A DNA stretch of 64,000 nt. Source: Cladosporium sp. IMV 00045 (taxonomy: Eukaryota > Ascomycota > Dothideomycetes > Cladosporiales > Cladosporiaceae). The stretch spans positions 62,001 to 126,000 of the forward strand of contig MSJI02000118.1 in assembly GCA_001931905.2 (NCBI GenBank), written 5' to 3'. The notes beneath the pieces are model-generated. The model was given only the letters and a program-made list of their open reading frames with translations. It did no database searches and was not told the DNA's origin. The translations under genes were made by a program, and so were the position numbers. Positions 54,148 through 64,000 of the stretch are shown here, piece after piece (position 1 is the stretch's first letter; the number at the start of each line of letters is the position of its first letter).

Positions 54148-55039
54148 TGACCGGCAGGAATAAGGAGAGGCAGAAGGTTTTCTAGGTTTTGTTTCTGGTT
54201 TGTCGGAATGAGCGTTGGCGTCTGGTGTTGATTTTTGTAAGGTTATCAGAGAGGGCATTGGAGGTTGTAATATATGGCCCTGCGGATACTGGAAATCGCG
54301 ATTTTACGCATGCAAAAACACCAATGGGCTTGGATTGGTTTTGTCCCTTTTAATACTAATTGCACAGTGTATCCTGTTTCAACAAGCACATCCTTCCAAC
54401 CACAATCTCCATTTCCACCTCACCAACTCTCCAACAAACCAGCTCATCCCGTTCCCTTTAAGCCCTTCCGCTGCTCAATCCTCAACATTTGCACACAGCG
54501 CAGCTACACTCTCCCACAGAGTTCTGAGGCAGTACACGCAAACGGAATTTCTGTCAGGCGTTTCTTCGAGCCTGTCACGCGGCAGAACTTCGCACTCTTG
54601 GTCTTTTCCGGCGTCGCATAGGATCATGTCGCGCCGGGAGTGGTGGCCGCAGCCTGGGTGGTGCCAGAGGGGGAAGTGACACATTGTCGCCGGCGGTTGG
54701 GGTTTTCTGGGTGGGTTAGTTGGAGTGTGGGAAGAGGGTGAAGGGTAGGTGGGCGTACGATTAGGAGTGTGTTTCTGAGGGTAGAGGCGGGTTGAGGTGG
54801 CTTTCTCAGGAGCGGATGCGTGTGAATGTATGTTTGGTTCGTGATGGTAGTTGCAGATCCAGTAGGGGGATACTTGATGGTTTTCAAGTGGCGTGGGTGC
54901 AAGGTCAAGTCGGGGGTTTGATCAATCAAGTTGTTTTCTAGTTTACAAGAAGGTCTGCTTCTCCATTGGGCAGGAATGGCATCGAGCCAAACGGCAGTAC
55001 TTTCACATGCCTCCAACGCCGCTCACTCCCGAACATCGT
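54148..55039. other. Intergenic, 890 bp
   Basis: Convergent space between the ssSPT-like gene and the GTPase gene. It includes the two 3' flanks. Frames of 100-155 codons on either strand overlap one another and are pyrimidine/purine-biased; none is recognised. Confidence 0.5.
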
Positions 55040-58000
55040 TCAGTCATACTTCTTCACCTCCTCAATCTCGGCCTTGAGAGGGCCTTTGATAGCCTCCTGC
55101 GCCTCCTCGACCGCCTGCAGAAGTTTCTGCCTGAAAGCCTTCTTGGATTCATCCTCGACCTCGTCGTTGTCGAAACAACTATGGAAGTCAGTGACGACCT
55201 CGTCGAATAGCTTTCCGAGGCGATTGTTCGCTTCGAAGGCCCAGTGCTTCACGTGCTCTTCGAATGCATCTGTGGTGTGGGCGAGGATGTTCTTGAAGAC
55301 GTTTTGGTTGCCGGTGAGCTGCTTCGCTATGATATCGACACGCTTCTGGTGGGAACCCATGCCTTTCTAACAGTCAGTTGTGCTCACACAAGGTTGGGAG
55401 GCTCGGGGAATGTTTACTTACCAGCTAGCAGAGCGGCCTCGGCATAAGCATCAGCCATCGCCTTGAGAACATACAAATGCTTAGGGTCTTCGAAGGAAGT
55501 GGCGTCGTGGCGAATGTGGCTACCCCTGGTTAGCTCTGATGCTCAAACTTCATCGATCACGCTGTCGACGTACCCCATCAGGCTCGCCAAAGACTCGAAG
55601 ACTTTGCGAACGCGGCTACTCACAAGGTCGCGCTTGTTGTCGACTGCTTGGTAGAAGATCTCCATGTGGTCCTCCATGCCGAGGGTCTCCGCGCCATCTG
55701 TGTCTGGTTAGCCAAGTTCCCAATGTAAATATCAAAATTGGCATGCATACTTTTCAGAGAGACGATGACACCAGAGAGCAGGCCATCCAACCCGTCACGC
55801 AGCTCATTGCCGCGCGAGGTAATAGCCTTGCGAACCCTACGCATAGCCAGAGCAAACTGATTGCCGAGGATGCTGACAATCTCTTCGTTCCAGTCAACAT
55901 CATCGCCATACTTATCCAGCTTGCCCCTTCCGTTGTTGGAGCAAAACTTCTTGAAGCGGCTGTGGTGAGCTCTTCTCCAGATCTTCAGCTTTTGCCTCCC
56001 CTCTTTCTCCCACAAGAAGTCGTTCGAATCCGAGAAAGAGCTCATGATGTCCGCGCAGTCATTGATGAGGTCCTGGACGGTTCTCTTGAGGTGCGTCTCG
56101 ATTTGACTCATGGGTGCTTCGACGAGCGGAAGCATGTCTTTCTTACGCTCCAAGCGCGACCTCGAGCAGAAGAGGGCGAGGGCAAGTACGACCTTGGGAA
56201 TGCGCTGGGTGCAAGCGTACTTCAAGTTGTCGCTCTTCGCCTTAGCCGGCTCCGAAAGAAGGTGAGCTCGCAGATATGGGATTTCCGTCCCTTGCACAGT
56301 GAGCTCCGGAGGCTTCTTGCTTTCGTAGCCTTTTCTGTGGATGTTGTAGACTTTGTTGGAGACGCAGAAGACTTGGAAAGTCTCGCACTCTTCGCCGGTG
56401 TACTGAATGCTCATCGATCTGATCTTGTTCTGCATGGCATCCACGACCTTCTCGTTGCGAAGGGCTATGTTGGCGCCGAGAACAGCAGCGTTGGCGAGAA
56501 CGAGTTCGCGCTCTTTGTCGTTCAGCAGCTTGTCAGTCTTCATAAGAACTAACGCGTCTCCTTCTTCCCGGGCAGTATCCTTCTGGTCTTGCAGATCGCT
56601 GATCTGGTTGACAAGCTCCTGCTCGTTGCGACGTAAACCGGCAAGGTACTCGGCGTCAGCCTTGGAGAGCTCACGCTCCCTGTCATGCTGGAAGTCGTCG
56701 GTCTTGGTGCAGACGAGAATGGTATTGTTGCCCTTTCCTGTGCGAAGGCAGTACGCTAGGTTCTTCTCGACGGTGTCGCTGCTTGTCACTCGCGGAATGG
56801 GATGCACGATGACCACAGTAGAGCAGCTCTTGATGTAGTCGCGAGAGCTCTGCACACGAGTCTGATCCGAGTCCGAAAGTCCAGGAAGATCAGCCAATCT
56901 GAGGCCGTCTGCCAGAATGCGAGAAGAAAGGTGCACATTGATCTTTCTGACCAGGCGCCAGGGTGAGCGTTGGCCTCTGACTGGGCCCGCGTATTGGCGT
57001 TTGGCGTCGACCAGCTCGCGGAGGGTGTCGGCTTCAAGGACAGTGGCACCTGCAGTACGATCAAACGTCTTCATGTAAGCATCGATGCCGCGTCGAAGGA
57101 GGGCGATCATATCCTCGTCTTTCGCACTTTTGGCTGCATCGAGGTACGCCTCCAACTCATCAGCCGACTTGAAGCTTGGCTTCGATCCAGGACCGACGAG
57201 GAGAGACATGAAGAAATCGAAAGCCGTGTCGCTCTTCATGCGAAGTTCATCGTGGTCTTGCTCGTCAATATCGTCTCCCGAGCAATGAGTGAAGTTGTAG
57301 TAATTAGCGAAGCTCTCGCACACAATATTGTCGATCTTGCGGTTGTGATGGTAGTTGACAACCACGCGGAACTTCTTGGGTTGAAGCGGCTCACTCATGG
57401 CAAACTCATGGATGACATGAGTACCACTTCCGCCATCATCGCTTGCAGCAGCAACCTCCTCCTCGTTGAGAAGACTGTTGATGATGCTGGATTTGCCCGA
57501 AGCAGTGTCACCCAGGAGTCCCACGGTCCAGCAACGCGCGGATTGTGCGGTCTGCGTGCCAGCCCTCCGGATCTCTTCGCGAAGGTTGTCCACCTCGCGC
57601 TCACCGTCTCCCGGCTTCCGAAGTGCATCGATGTTATTGAGAAGGCGGCTGATGATGTCTCGGGACAGCTTCTCTGCTTTCTCGAAACACTCTTTGTCAA
57701 CTGCCAGGTTGGAGTTGTCCTTTTCCTGCTCGTCATCGTATGGATCGACCTTGTTCTTGTTTCTGTTGCACTTTCGCTTTGGTCTGGCTTGCTCAGGATC
57801 AGGCTTGATGTGATCAAATTCTCGCTTCAGTTGGCGGCCAGAGACCGTGGAACTGCCGGCGATATCCTGACTGACGAAGAGACTGGTTTCCATGTCTTCG
57901 GAAGGCTCGACTTTGATCTGTTCAACTTTGATCGGCTCATTTTTGATCTGCTCCTGCTTGATGTCCGCATTTTCTTCGGGTTGTGAAGCTTGGCCAAGTC

Positions 58001-58292
58001 TTCCCGAAAGCAAGCGCTGGAAGGCATCCGGATCAACATCCTCTTCAGCTTCGGTCGTCGTCGACGGCTCACTTGTGTGGTTGATCTTGGTTCTGAGGAT
58101 TGAAGAAGTAAGGGGTTCGAAATCGGTGGAAGAAGTAAGAAGTTCGGAGTCGATGGAAGAAGGAGGCGTTTCGTTGGCCGTGTCTTGAGTACTTGTTGGG
58201 GGTTGGCTTTGAGTGTGCAAGTGAGTGTCTTGCTGGTCCACGTCTACCTTTGCGGCATCCGGCGGGCCTGGGGCGGTGTTGGTCTCATCCAT
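55040..58292 (-). CDS. Dynamin-like nuclear GTPase, SLIP-GC type, with SUMO-motif array
   Basis: A large GTPase resembling SLIP-GC-type proteins. Five exons: 58292-55751, 55697-55574, 55525-55422 and 55362-55040 carry 1030 aa in four coding blocks with introns of 53, 48 and 59 nt; all junctions keep frame. The ATG at 58292 is chosen (MDETNTAPGPP); the frame runs further upstream. The P-loop is VGLLGDTASGKSSIINSLL (G1), DxxG is LADLPGLSDSD (G3), and TKTD is G4. A coiled region of charged helices follows, and C-terminal helices end ...EEVKKYD. The N-terminal extension of about 300 residues is disordered and holds four IKxE motifs spaced five residues apart (residues 111-129), further LKRE and IKPD, and a basic cluster (RPKRKCNRNKNK) likely to be a nuclear signal. 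Correction of count: four coding exons. Confidence 0.87.
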
Positions 58293-58956
58293 GATGAGTT
58301 GTTGCGGTGTTGGGATCCAGTATGTTTGTGAGATGTGGTGCGAGGAGGTCGATGGAAGGACGAGGAGAGGCGGTGTGGATGCGTTGGTGGTAAGAAGGAA
58401 AGGATGAACAGGAGTAGGAGACCGCTTATATAGACGATGCACTGCCTGGCGACAGCTCGACATGTGCATCGCGAGTGAAGACGACAAATCAGTAATGAAC
58501 GCCCTTGATGGTCGCGAGTGAAGCTCAGCATGCGCAGAGTTTTTCACCATCTCGCACGTGAAGTGCGACCATCCTGATTCGGACATTTCACAAGCTTCCG
58601 TATGCGTCTGCACGAGATGAATTTCCGCTCTCATATATTCGTTAGGAACGTGCGCTGCTCATGTGTCAGCAATTCATTCACATGCAAGCCTTCATACTCA
58701 CCAAGTATGAAGTAAAAATGTTCAGCTTTGCAAGATCGAACCTTCACTTGCATGGTCACGCACCTCCATGTTCTCAGGACTTGTAGAGCATTCCAACGAA
58801 TTGATCGTGAAAGCAACAGCGCAAGCCCACGACAGGGCAGCTGCAAGTAAACTCACTTTCATTCATACATTCGTTCATTACTTCCAAACCCCATCCTGTC
58901 CGCGAAGACACCCCTTCCCCCACCGTTCCCAAACCAAACCCTCAAACCCGATCAAC
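58293..58956. other. Intergenic, 660 bp
   Basis: Upstream region of the GTPase gene and 3' flank of the arylsulfotransferase-like gene (both minus). The GTPase frame is open up to 58634, with in-frame upstream ATGs, so a longer N-terminus is possible. A CTTATATAGA element near 58423-58432, 135 bp upstream of the chosen ATG, favours the shorter protein. Confidence 0.5.
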
Positions 58957-60769
58957 TCACCCCTCCCCCTCCTCCCAAGTCCTCATAGAAACCTCGCACC
59001 CCACCTCATCACAAGCCGGCAGCAGCCCCTCACTCGGCACAAACGTGGGCTGAAAGCTCGAATTCCTCAAACTCGTCCCATCCGGACCCACAGCCTCAAC
59101 CATAACCCAGCGATGAAACTCCTCCGCTCTGAACATCGTCTCAAAACCCATTTTGCCCGCCTCCCCGATCGGCTCGAAAGGATCGCCAATCGCGTCCGCG
59201 GCGTAGAAATTCCACTTTGCGACGGTGGTCGCGCCATTCCAGGAGACGTAGATTGCGTTTGGGGAAGAGGAGTTTTGGGCGTAAGAGTAGACTGCGGGCT
59301 TTGTGTTGGAGGGCGTGGATTGCCATTCGAAGGAGAAGGCGCGGTAGTTCATCACAGAGCCCGGGCGGGTGAGGTCGGCGAACGTGGCGAAGAGGACGGG
59401 TCGGTAGTTCCCTTCTGAGTCGGGGGCGTGCTCGCTTATGGCGCCGATGCTGCCCCAGCCGTGGAAGACGTGGTTGTCGGGCAACTGTTGCGAGTTGGCT
59501 TGGGAGTCGGAGAGGATGCCGTCGGGGGGAGGGGCGAAGGTTTGCGAGAGGAGGGTGGCGGTGTTGGAGTCGTGGTCGAGGCTGATGACCATGCCGCTGG
59601 ATTGCGGGGCGGTTTTGTTGAGGCCGTTGGAGGCGTTGTCGAAGAGGGAGATGATTGTGTGGGTGGCGTTTTCGTTCATGAAGCGCGCGTCGTGTTGCAT
59701 GGAGAAGTTCAGGCCGTCCTGGCATTCAAAGTCGCTGGGTTGGCTGCGTTCGGTTCCGGGACAGCTGAGTCGCCAGATGATGGTGCGGTCTGTGGCGTTG
59801 ATGCTGTAGATTGTGCTGACATGCCGAGCAGATATCATGTAATCGCCAGTTGTTTCAGATTTGGCAATAGAATTGATATGGCTGTGTTCCGTTTGTCAGC
59901 CAATGCCTGATCATCATCAAAGCAAGATATTCCCAAAACTCACAAGTAATCAAACGGCGTCCTCGGCGTCCACCCATCACCCCCAACATCAGTCGAATGC
60001 GGCAAAATCCTCGTATCGCGAATATCCACATGATTCGAAGAGAACCACTCAAAAAGAACCTGTCCGGTAGTGATGTTGATTTCCTGAAAGACGCCCTGAC
60101 TCAACCAACCCTGCTGCTCGGTGACATTGTAAGGCGGGTAAGAGAGATCGACGGGGATGATGCTGTACGCCGTGATGAGCGCCGTCTCGCCACCCTCCGC
60201 CAGGGTGAATTCGTGCATGTCGACGGGCGTCGTACTGTCGCCCGATTGCACGGAGGCGACGATGCGGTAGTCGCTGTCGACGATGATGCCGGTGCCGAAT
60301 GCGTAGCCTGAGCATGGTCAGTCTCGCCTACCCCCTCTTGAAAAGTGCAATGCTGAAGTCAACAAACCTTCCTGCTGATTCCCGACCATCATACAAAGAT
60401 GATCGACGCCCTGATACGAGCAAACGTGGAAATTGTGAGCATTGGCCGCTCCAACAGCACCATACCCATCCCAGACGAGATTCCCGAACTTGTCGTAGAT
60501 GTACGGTGCCGGCGCTGAGGCGTCACTGTAAGGTGACATGAAAATGTAGCCATTCGAGAAGCCATCTTGGATCGTGACGTTGAGAGCCGGCGCTCGCGCG
60601 TGAGGACGCTGTGGTCGTGTTGTTAGATTGCTTGCAATGCTGTTGGAGAAATGTTTTGACATACCGTTTTGAAGACCGACACGGGCGATGTATCGTTGTC
60701 CTGGGCGGTGACAAAGTAGCTGCATACCGCAGCAAGGAGTGTGGCTGCGTGGAACAATAGTGAGCGCAT
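58957..60769 (-). CDS. Secreted arylsulfotransferase (ASST)-like protein
   Basis: Resembles the fungal arylsulfotransferase-like family (beta-propeller proteins of the ASST_2 type), whose true reaction in fungi is not established. Four exons: 60769-60665, 60608-60368, 60307-59944 and 59881-58957, with introns of 56, 60 and 62 nt, give 544 aa. A signal peptide is present (MRSLLFHAATLLAAVCSYFVTA). Family motifs are NGYIFMSPYSDASAPAPYIYD, DKFGNLVWDGYG, HNFHVCSYQGVDHLCMM, the HEFTLAEGG segment with its conserved His, and FEWFSSNHVDI. Later come FHINSIAKSETTGDYMISAR, and SMQHDARFMNE with another conserved His-Asp. The repeated pattern of strands is consistent with a propeller. Many N-glycosylation sequons are present. 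No GPI or membrane anchor is visible at the C-terminus (MRTWEEGEG). Confidence 0.88.
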
Positions 60770-62287
60770 CTCGCCTACGCAGTTCTTGATCTTTCAGAGA
60801 AACGATCCTGAGAGCGTAGCGAGAGAGTGGTTGATCCAAGAGAGGAGAGGAATCACTATCGCCGGTCCTCACTGGTAGTAGCCGCAATGTCCTCTCACCA
60901 ACTCAGAAGCACAAAACAGATGAACACAGTAATAAGGTAGGGAGTCACCTTACCGAGGATACCTACATGTACCTAGTGAGAGCGAGTGACGACTTCCATA
61001 CCCACCGCCTTACCCGTCATGCCTCAAGATGGGACCTCACGTGTGCTCCTGCCTTGCTTTGCGACTGCCTCATGCGAGACATCCATCTTGCCATCATAGA
61101 CCCACCCTCACCAAGCGTGCCAGCCTTGCCCAGCATGCCAGCCCTGTGGCAGGCAGGCATTCCTCCTCAAGATCCTCGCGCGGGCTCACGGCAATCGGCA
61201 TATCTCGATGTTCGTCCCGGTGGTCAAACTGCGGGGTGTGCACGACGCCGCCGATCAGCAGACGACGGACGGCATTGGAGGAGCCAAAGTTGCGAGAAAC
61301 AAGGGAGGCCACATGGCCTATTGTCCGAAAACCTTACCATAAACTTTGTAGTATTGTTGGGCGAAGGCAGCTTCGTGCTACACTCGCAGCGAAGCACACG
61401 GTACGACCGGACAGTTCGAGTTGTGCTCTAGGTAATAATAAAATGCCGTACCTCCCCGCACCAACCTACAAGTCAGCGAGTAGAGCATGACCTGGAATCC
61501 TGCCCATCCAACAATGCAGGTCCGGTCGATGACATGTATCTTTCGATGACGAGACCGACCAGCAAGCAGGCAGGTAGGCAGGCATGCCACTTGCATACAT
61601 GTAAGCAGATACATGCATGCGCGTAGGATCCGCCAAGTGGTGCAAATGCAATATAGGGCAGCAGTACAAGAGTACAGTCTTTCGGGGCACTGCATTTTAC
61701 ATTTCGCAACAGGGACAAGATCGCACACATTGTTATCCGAGAACACAAGGATCTCACGAAAAGCAGTGGTATAAACAGGACATGCCGATAGGACAAGGGA
61801 AGGTATGAGAAGACATCCGATTTTGTGTGGTATTTTAGGAAGTTTCATCACAGTGGGAGGAAACTCCATTTTTTGAAGAACTGACATAAGCCGACCTCCC
61901 AGACGAACCTTGACCAAAGCCATGCAAGCGCTCGTACATGAGCTCTTCATGCGCATTGGCTTTCTTCCGTTACCGTCCACTGAGAGAGAGATAGAAAAAA
62001 GACACCCCATCCAACCGTTGATTTTTTGTTGTAGACTCCTCTGCCCACCTTCCGCCAAATAATCTGCAGCAGCCCGCTCTAACGTCCTGCATCAACTTGT
62101 CTTGTTGGCCCGAGAAGAAGAGGAGGGATTTGAATGGGTTCACTCCTCCCACAGTGCGGGTCAAGGTTTCGTCGTATCCAGTTCGGTCATGCTTTTTGTG
62201 TTGTCGTTTCTTGTTCATTTCGGGAAAAATGGTTGGAGAGTTGGTGGTAGTGTGCATGAAGCTCATTTCAGGTCGTGAGTGGCGCGC
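60770..62287. other. Intergenic 1.5 kb
   Basis: Promoter of the ASST-like gene and the long 3' flank of GIS2. A short AGGCAGGC-type repeat lies at about 61562-61586. A 226-codon minus frame (61378-62058) is Cys-rich and irregular, and probably lies in the GIS2 3' UTR or is random. Confidence 0.5.
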
Positions 62288-63130
62288 TTACTGCGGGCAG
62301 GCGGCCTGGACGTGGCCGGGCTGCTTGCAGCGGTAGCAGACCCGCTCCTGGGTGATCTCGGAGGGGCAGTCACGGGAAAGGTGACCGGTCTCGCCGCCTG
62401 GAAATGATGTTAGTATGCGATTGCGAATGAAGGGAAAGTAGATGCGATGGGGGTAACGTACAGTTGTAGCACTTCTGGCCCTGGGTGCAGTCACGGCTCA
62501 TGTGGCCGAAGCCACCGCAAGAGTAGCAAGTCTGACCGCCCTGCTGGCCGCCGAATCCGCCGCCGAAGCCACCACGGCCGCCGAAGCCCTGCTGGCCGTA
62601 GCCACCGAAGCCGGCACCGCCCTCACGGCAGTTGCGGGCAATGTGACCGACCTTGCCGCACTTGTAGCACTCCTGGCCGCCGGCAGCACCGCCGAAGCCA
62701 CGGGCACCGCCAGCGGGGGCGGTCGGGCACTCGCGGGAAAGGTGACCGGTCTCACCGCACTGGTAGCAGGTCTTCTCCTTGGCGGGCTCGGTGCACTCGC
62801 GGGAAAGGTGGCCCTGGTTGCCGCAGTTGTAGCAGGTGGGGGTACCCTTGGACGGGCAGTCACGGGCCTGGTGGGAGGGGTCGCCGCCTGTGGAGAGAGG
62901 GCATGTCAGTGAAGTCCGGAGATCGCGGTGAGTGAAGCGAAAGATATGAGTGAAATGAGTGCATTGACTCGGCCGCGCAAATCTGCCCATTCGAAGAGCG
63001 CATGCGCGATACTGAGCAAGTGACACGCAACAACGGCGGAAGCGGTGGTGGCGGCAAACATGGCAGTGATGGAGAGCGACTCACAGTTGTAGCAGGCGCG
63101 ACCGCCGGTGGAAGCTCCTTGGTACTCCAT
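62288..63130 (-). CDS. GIS2: CCHC zinc-knuckle nucleic-acid-binding protein, Gis2/CNBP/Byr3
   Basis: A cytoplasmic single-stranded nucleic-acid-binding protein that associates with mRNA and translation factors. Exons 63130-63085, 62887-62462 and 62397-62288, with introns of 197 and 64 nt, give 193 aa. Seven CCHC knuckles (CxxCx4Hx4C) are seen. Both introns split a knuckle at the same point, after the first base of its second Cys codon, so splicing is needed to complete knuckles 1 and 6. Knuckles 2, 3, 5 and 6 are of the [14 protein letters not shown] kind; the last is [15 protein letters not shown] Gly-rich spacer with RG-type motifs ([18 protein letters not shown]) separates knuckles 4 and 5, as in CNBP. 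Codon use is very uniform, as for a highly expressed gene. The first intron is three to four times longer than others in the window. Confidence 0.96.
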
Positions 63131-63894
63131 TCTGATGATAGGTGCTGGATGGAAAGATATGGTGTGTTTTGGACGGGTGATAGAGTTCGTGCGAGGTGGT
63201 GATGTCGGATGCAGGTTTTGGCGAAGCGTCAAGCAAAAGGTCGTCGGGGACCGGCCTTGGAAATTCGCACCCCACAGCGGGACTTTGAGCGTGCGGCTCG
63301 CTTGAAGATCAAAGTTGTGTGCAGATGGTGTGGAGAAGCGAGGCATGTGGCCGGCGGGCAAGCGAAGCGATGATGATTTTGATTGTTGTAGCGTGTTGTT
63401 GACGGCCAAAAACACGTGCAATCGTCATGTGTCTCTGTACCAGTCCAGGTACATGGTATGCATCGAAGGAAGCGTTCGACGCAGGTGATATCCAGTGGTA
63501 ATAACCTCATGTTGCCTCGTTTACGCGCCTGCTTACCACATGAGCAGCTCTCGCCAAATTGTCCAATGGCGTCCGGGCGTTGGCGCTAGTGATGCAAGAT
63601 GCCGCCTCCCGTTCCAGACTGTGAGGGGGTCCTGATATTGCGAGTCCAGCCTATTGTGCCAGATGGGTATCCTTTGGCAAGTACTAAATGCAGCTAATCG
63701 AGGAATCGATTCTCTCCTGCCAACATTTCTTGTATTGCTCGCGTAGCCCAGGCTGCGTGCGGGCGCACCGCGCTGTTGGTGTGGTTCGTGGAAAATACAT
63801 GGAATGGAATCCCATGGTTGGCGCGAGGTGTCCAGGAAGTCCATAGTTGGCATCATCATCACCATCATCATCTCTCATAGACATCGTACATTCA
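63131..63894. other. Intergenic with (ATC)n microsatellite
   Basis: GIS2 promoter region, then the downstream flank of a possible gene at the right edge. A CAT/ATC trinucleotide run sits at about 63850-63872. Frames here that read as Met-rich come from this repeat. Confidence 0.6.
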
Positions 63895-63985
63895 TCATGT
63901 AAAATCGTATACAACTAACGCCTGCCTTCCCTGACTCTGCTCCTTGAGCACCACAACATTTTCCTCGTCAAAACCGATCCAACCC
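63895..63985 (-). CDS. Possible 3'-terminal exon of a gene extending past the right edge
   Basis: On the minus strand a CTAACAAG acceptor-like end (to 63986) is followed by an open stretch reading GWIGFDEENVVVLKE and then SQGRQALVVYDFT to a TGA at 63897-63895. The composition looks like protein, and the frame closes just before the microsatellite. I do not recognise the family. Only about 30 codons are present, and the branch site would lie very near the acceptor, so this is tentative. Confidence 0.35.
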
Positions 63986-64000
63986 CTTGTTAGTGTGAGT

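Noticed and set aside
55539..57986. Two plus frames of 337 and 338 codons
   Set aside because: Antisense of the GTPase gene, whose P-loop, DxxG and TKTD motifs prove the minus strand.
61378..62058. 226-codon minus frame downstream of GIS2
   Set aside because: Irregular Cys-rich composition, overlaps a short tandem repeat, no family resemblance; likely chance.
1..64000. tRNA, rRNA, CRISPR or origin signals
   Set aside because: Scanned by eye for tRNA T-loop/anticodon patterns and regular spaced repeats; none convincing. A tRNAscan run would settle the tRNA point.

Overview
The window is nuclear DNA of a filamentous ascomycete (Pezizomycotina; the overall style would fit a Dothideomycete, but I cannot fix the genus). 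The grounds are many short introns (about 45-100 nt, GT...AG, often with a CTAAC-like branch site), single genes on both strands with separate promoters, and fungal-only families: a HET-domain protein, a fungal rhodopsin/PTH11-like receptor, a DUF8035/CorA-like protein, an Agd3-like deacetylase and a 2EXR/F-box-like protein. No rRNA, tRNA, CRISPR array or intact transposon was recognised. One assembly gap (571 N) lies between two poly-T runs at 8085-8710.

Left part, 1-23.2 kb (housekeeping and secreted or metabolic genes): a partial SF3b subunit 2 gene (CUS1, minus), a HemK/Mtq1 glutamine methyltransferase (minus) diverging from coproporphyrinogen III oxidase (HEM13, plus), an APC-family permease (plus), the gap, a CSC1/OSCA-like cation channel (minus), a small secreted cysteine-containing protein, a 2EXR-like protein, a short-chain dehydrogenase, an Agd3-like secreted polysaccharide deacetylase and an AMID/FSP1-like FAD oxidoreductase.

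Middle part, 23.2-45.5 kb (accessory in character): a J-domain-less DnaJ-type zinc-finger ORF, an SSU1/TehA-like transporter with two micro-exons, a DUF8035 + CorA-like membrane protein gene broken by several stops and frame changes, about 3 kb of gene-empty partly AT-rich DNA, a GPI-type cutinase-like esterase, an APC permease diverging from a rhodopsin-like receptor, and a HET-domain protein with an in-frame TAA. The stops in the two broken genes are all TAA or TAG, as expected from CpA to TpA change (RIP-like decay), though this is inference.

Right part, 45.5-64 kb (mostly conserved genes): a large multi-span membrane protein, an ABHD-type hydrolase, a conserved fungal membrane protein, a GGQ release-factor-domain protein, a small subunit of serine palmitoyltransferase, a SLIP-GC-like dynamin-type GTPase with a striking run of SUMO-consensus motifs, a secreted arylsulfotransferase-like protein, the seven-knuckle CCHC protein Gis2/CNBP, and perhaps the last exon of a gene that continues beyond the right edge.

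The genes do not form one pathway. Links that can be drawn are mitochondrial translation termination and rescue (Mtq1-like methylase plus the GGQ protein), adjacent transporter/receptor promoters at 39 kb, and the clustering of decayed or immunity-like genes at 24-45 kb. All exon boundaries were inferred by eye from frame continuity, splice motifs and family resemblance.
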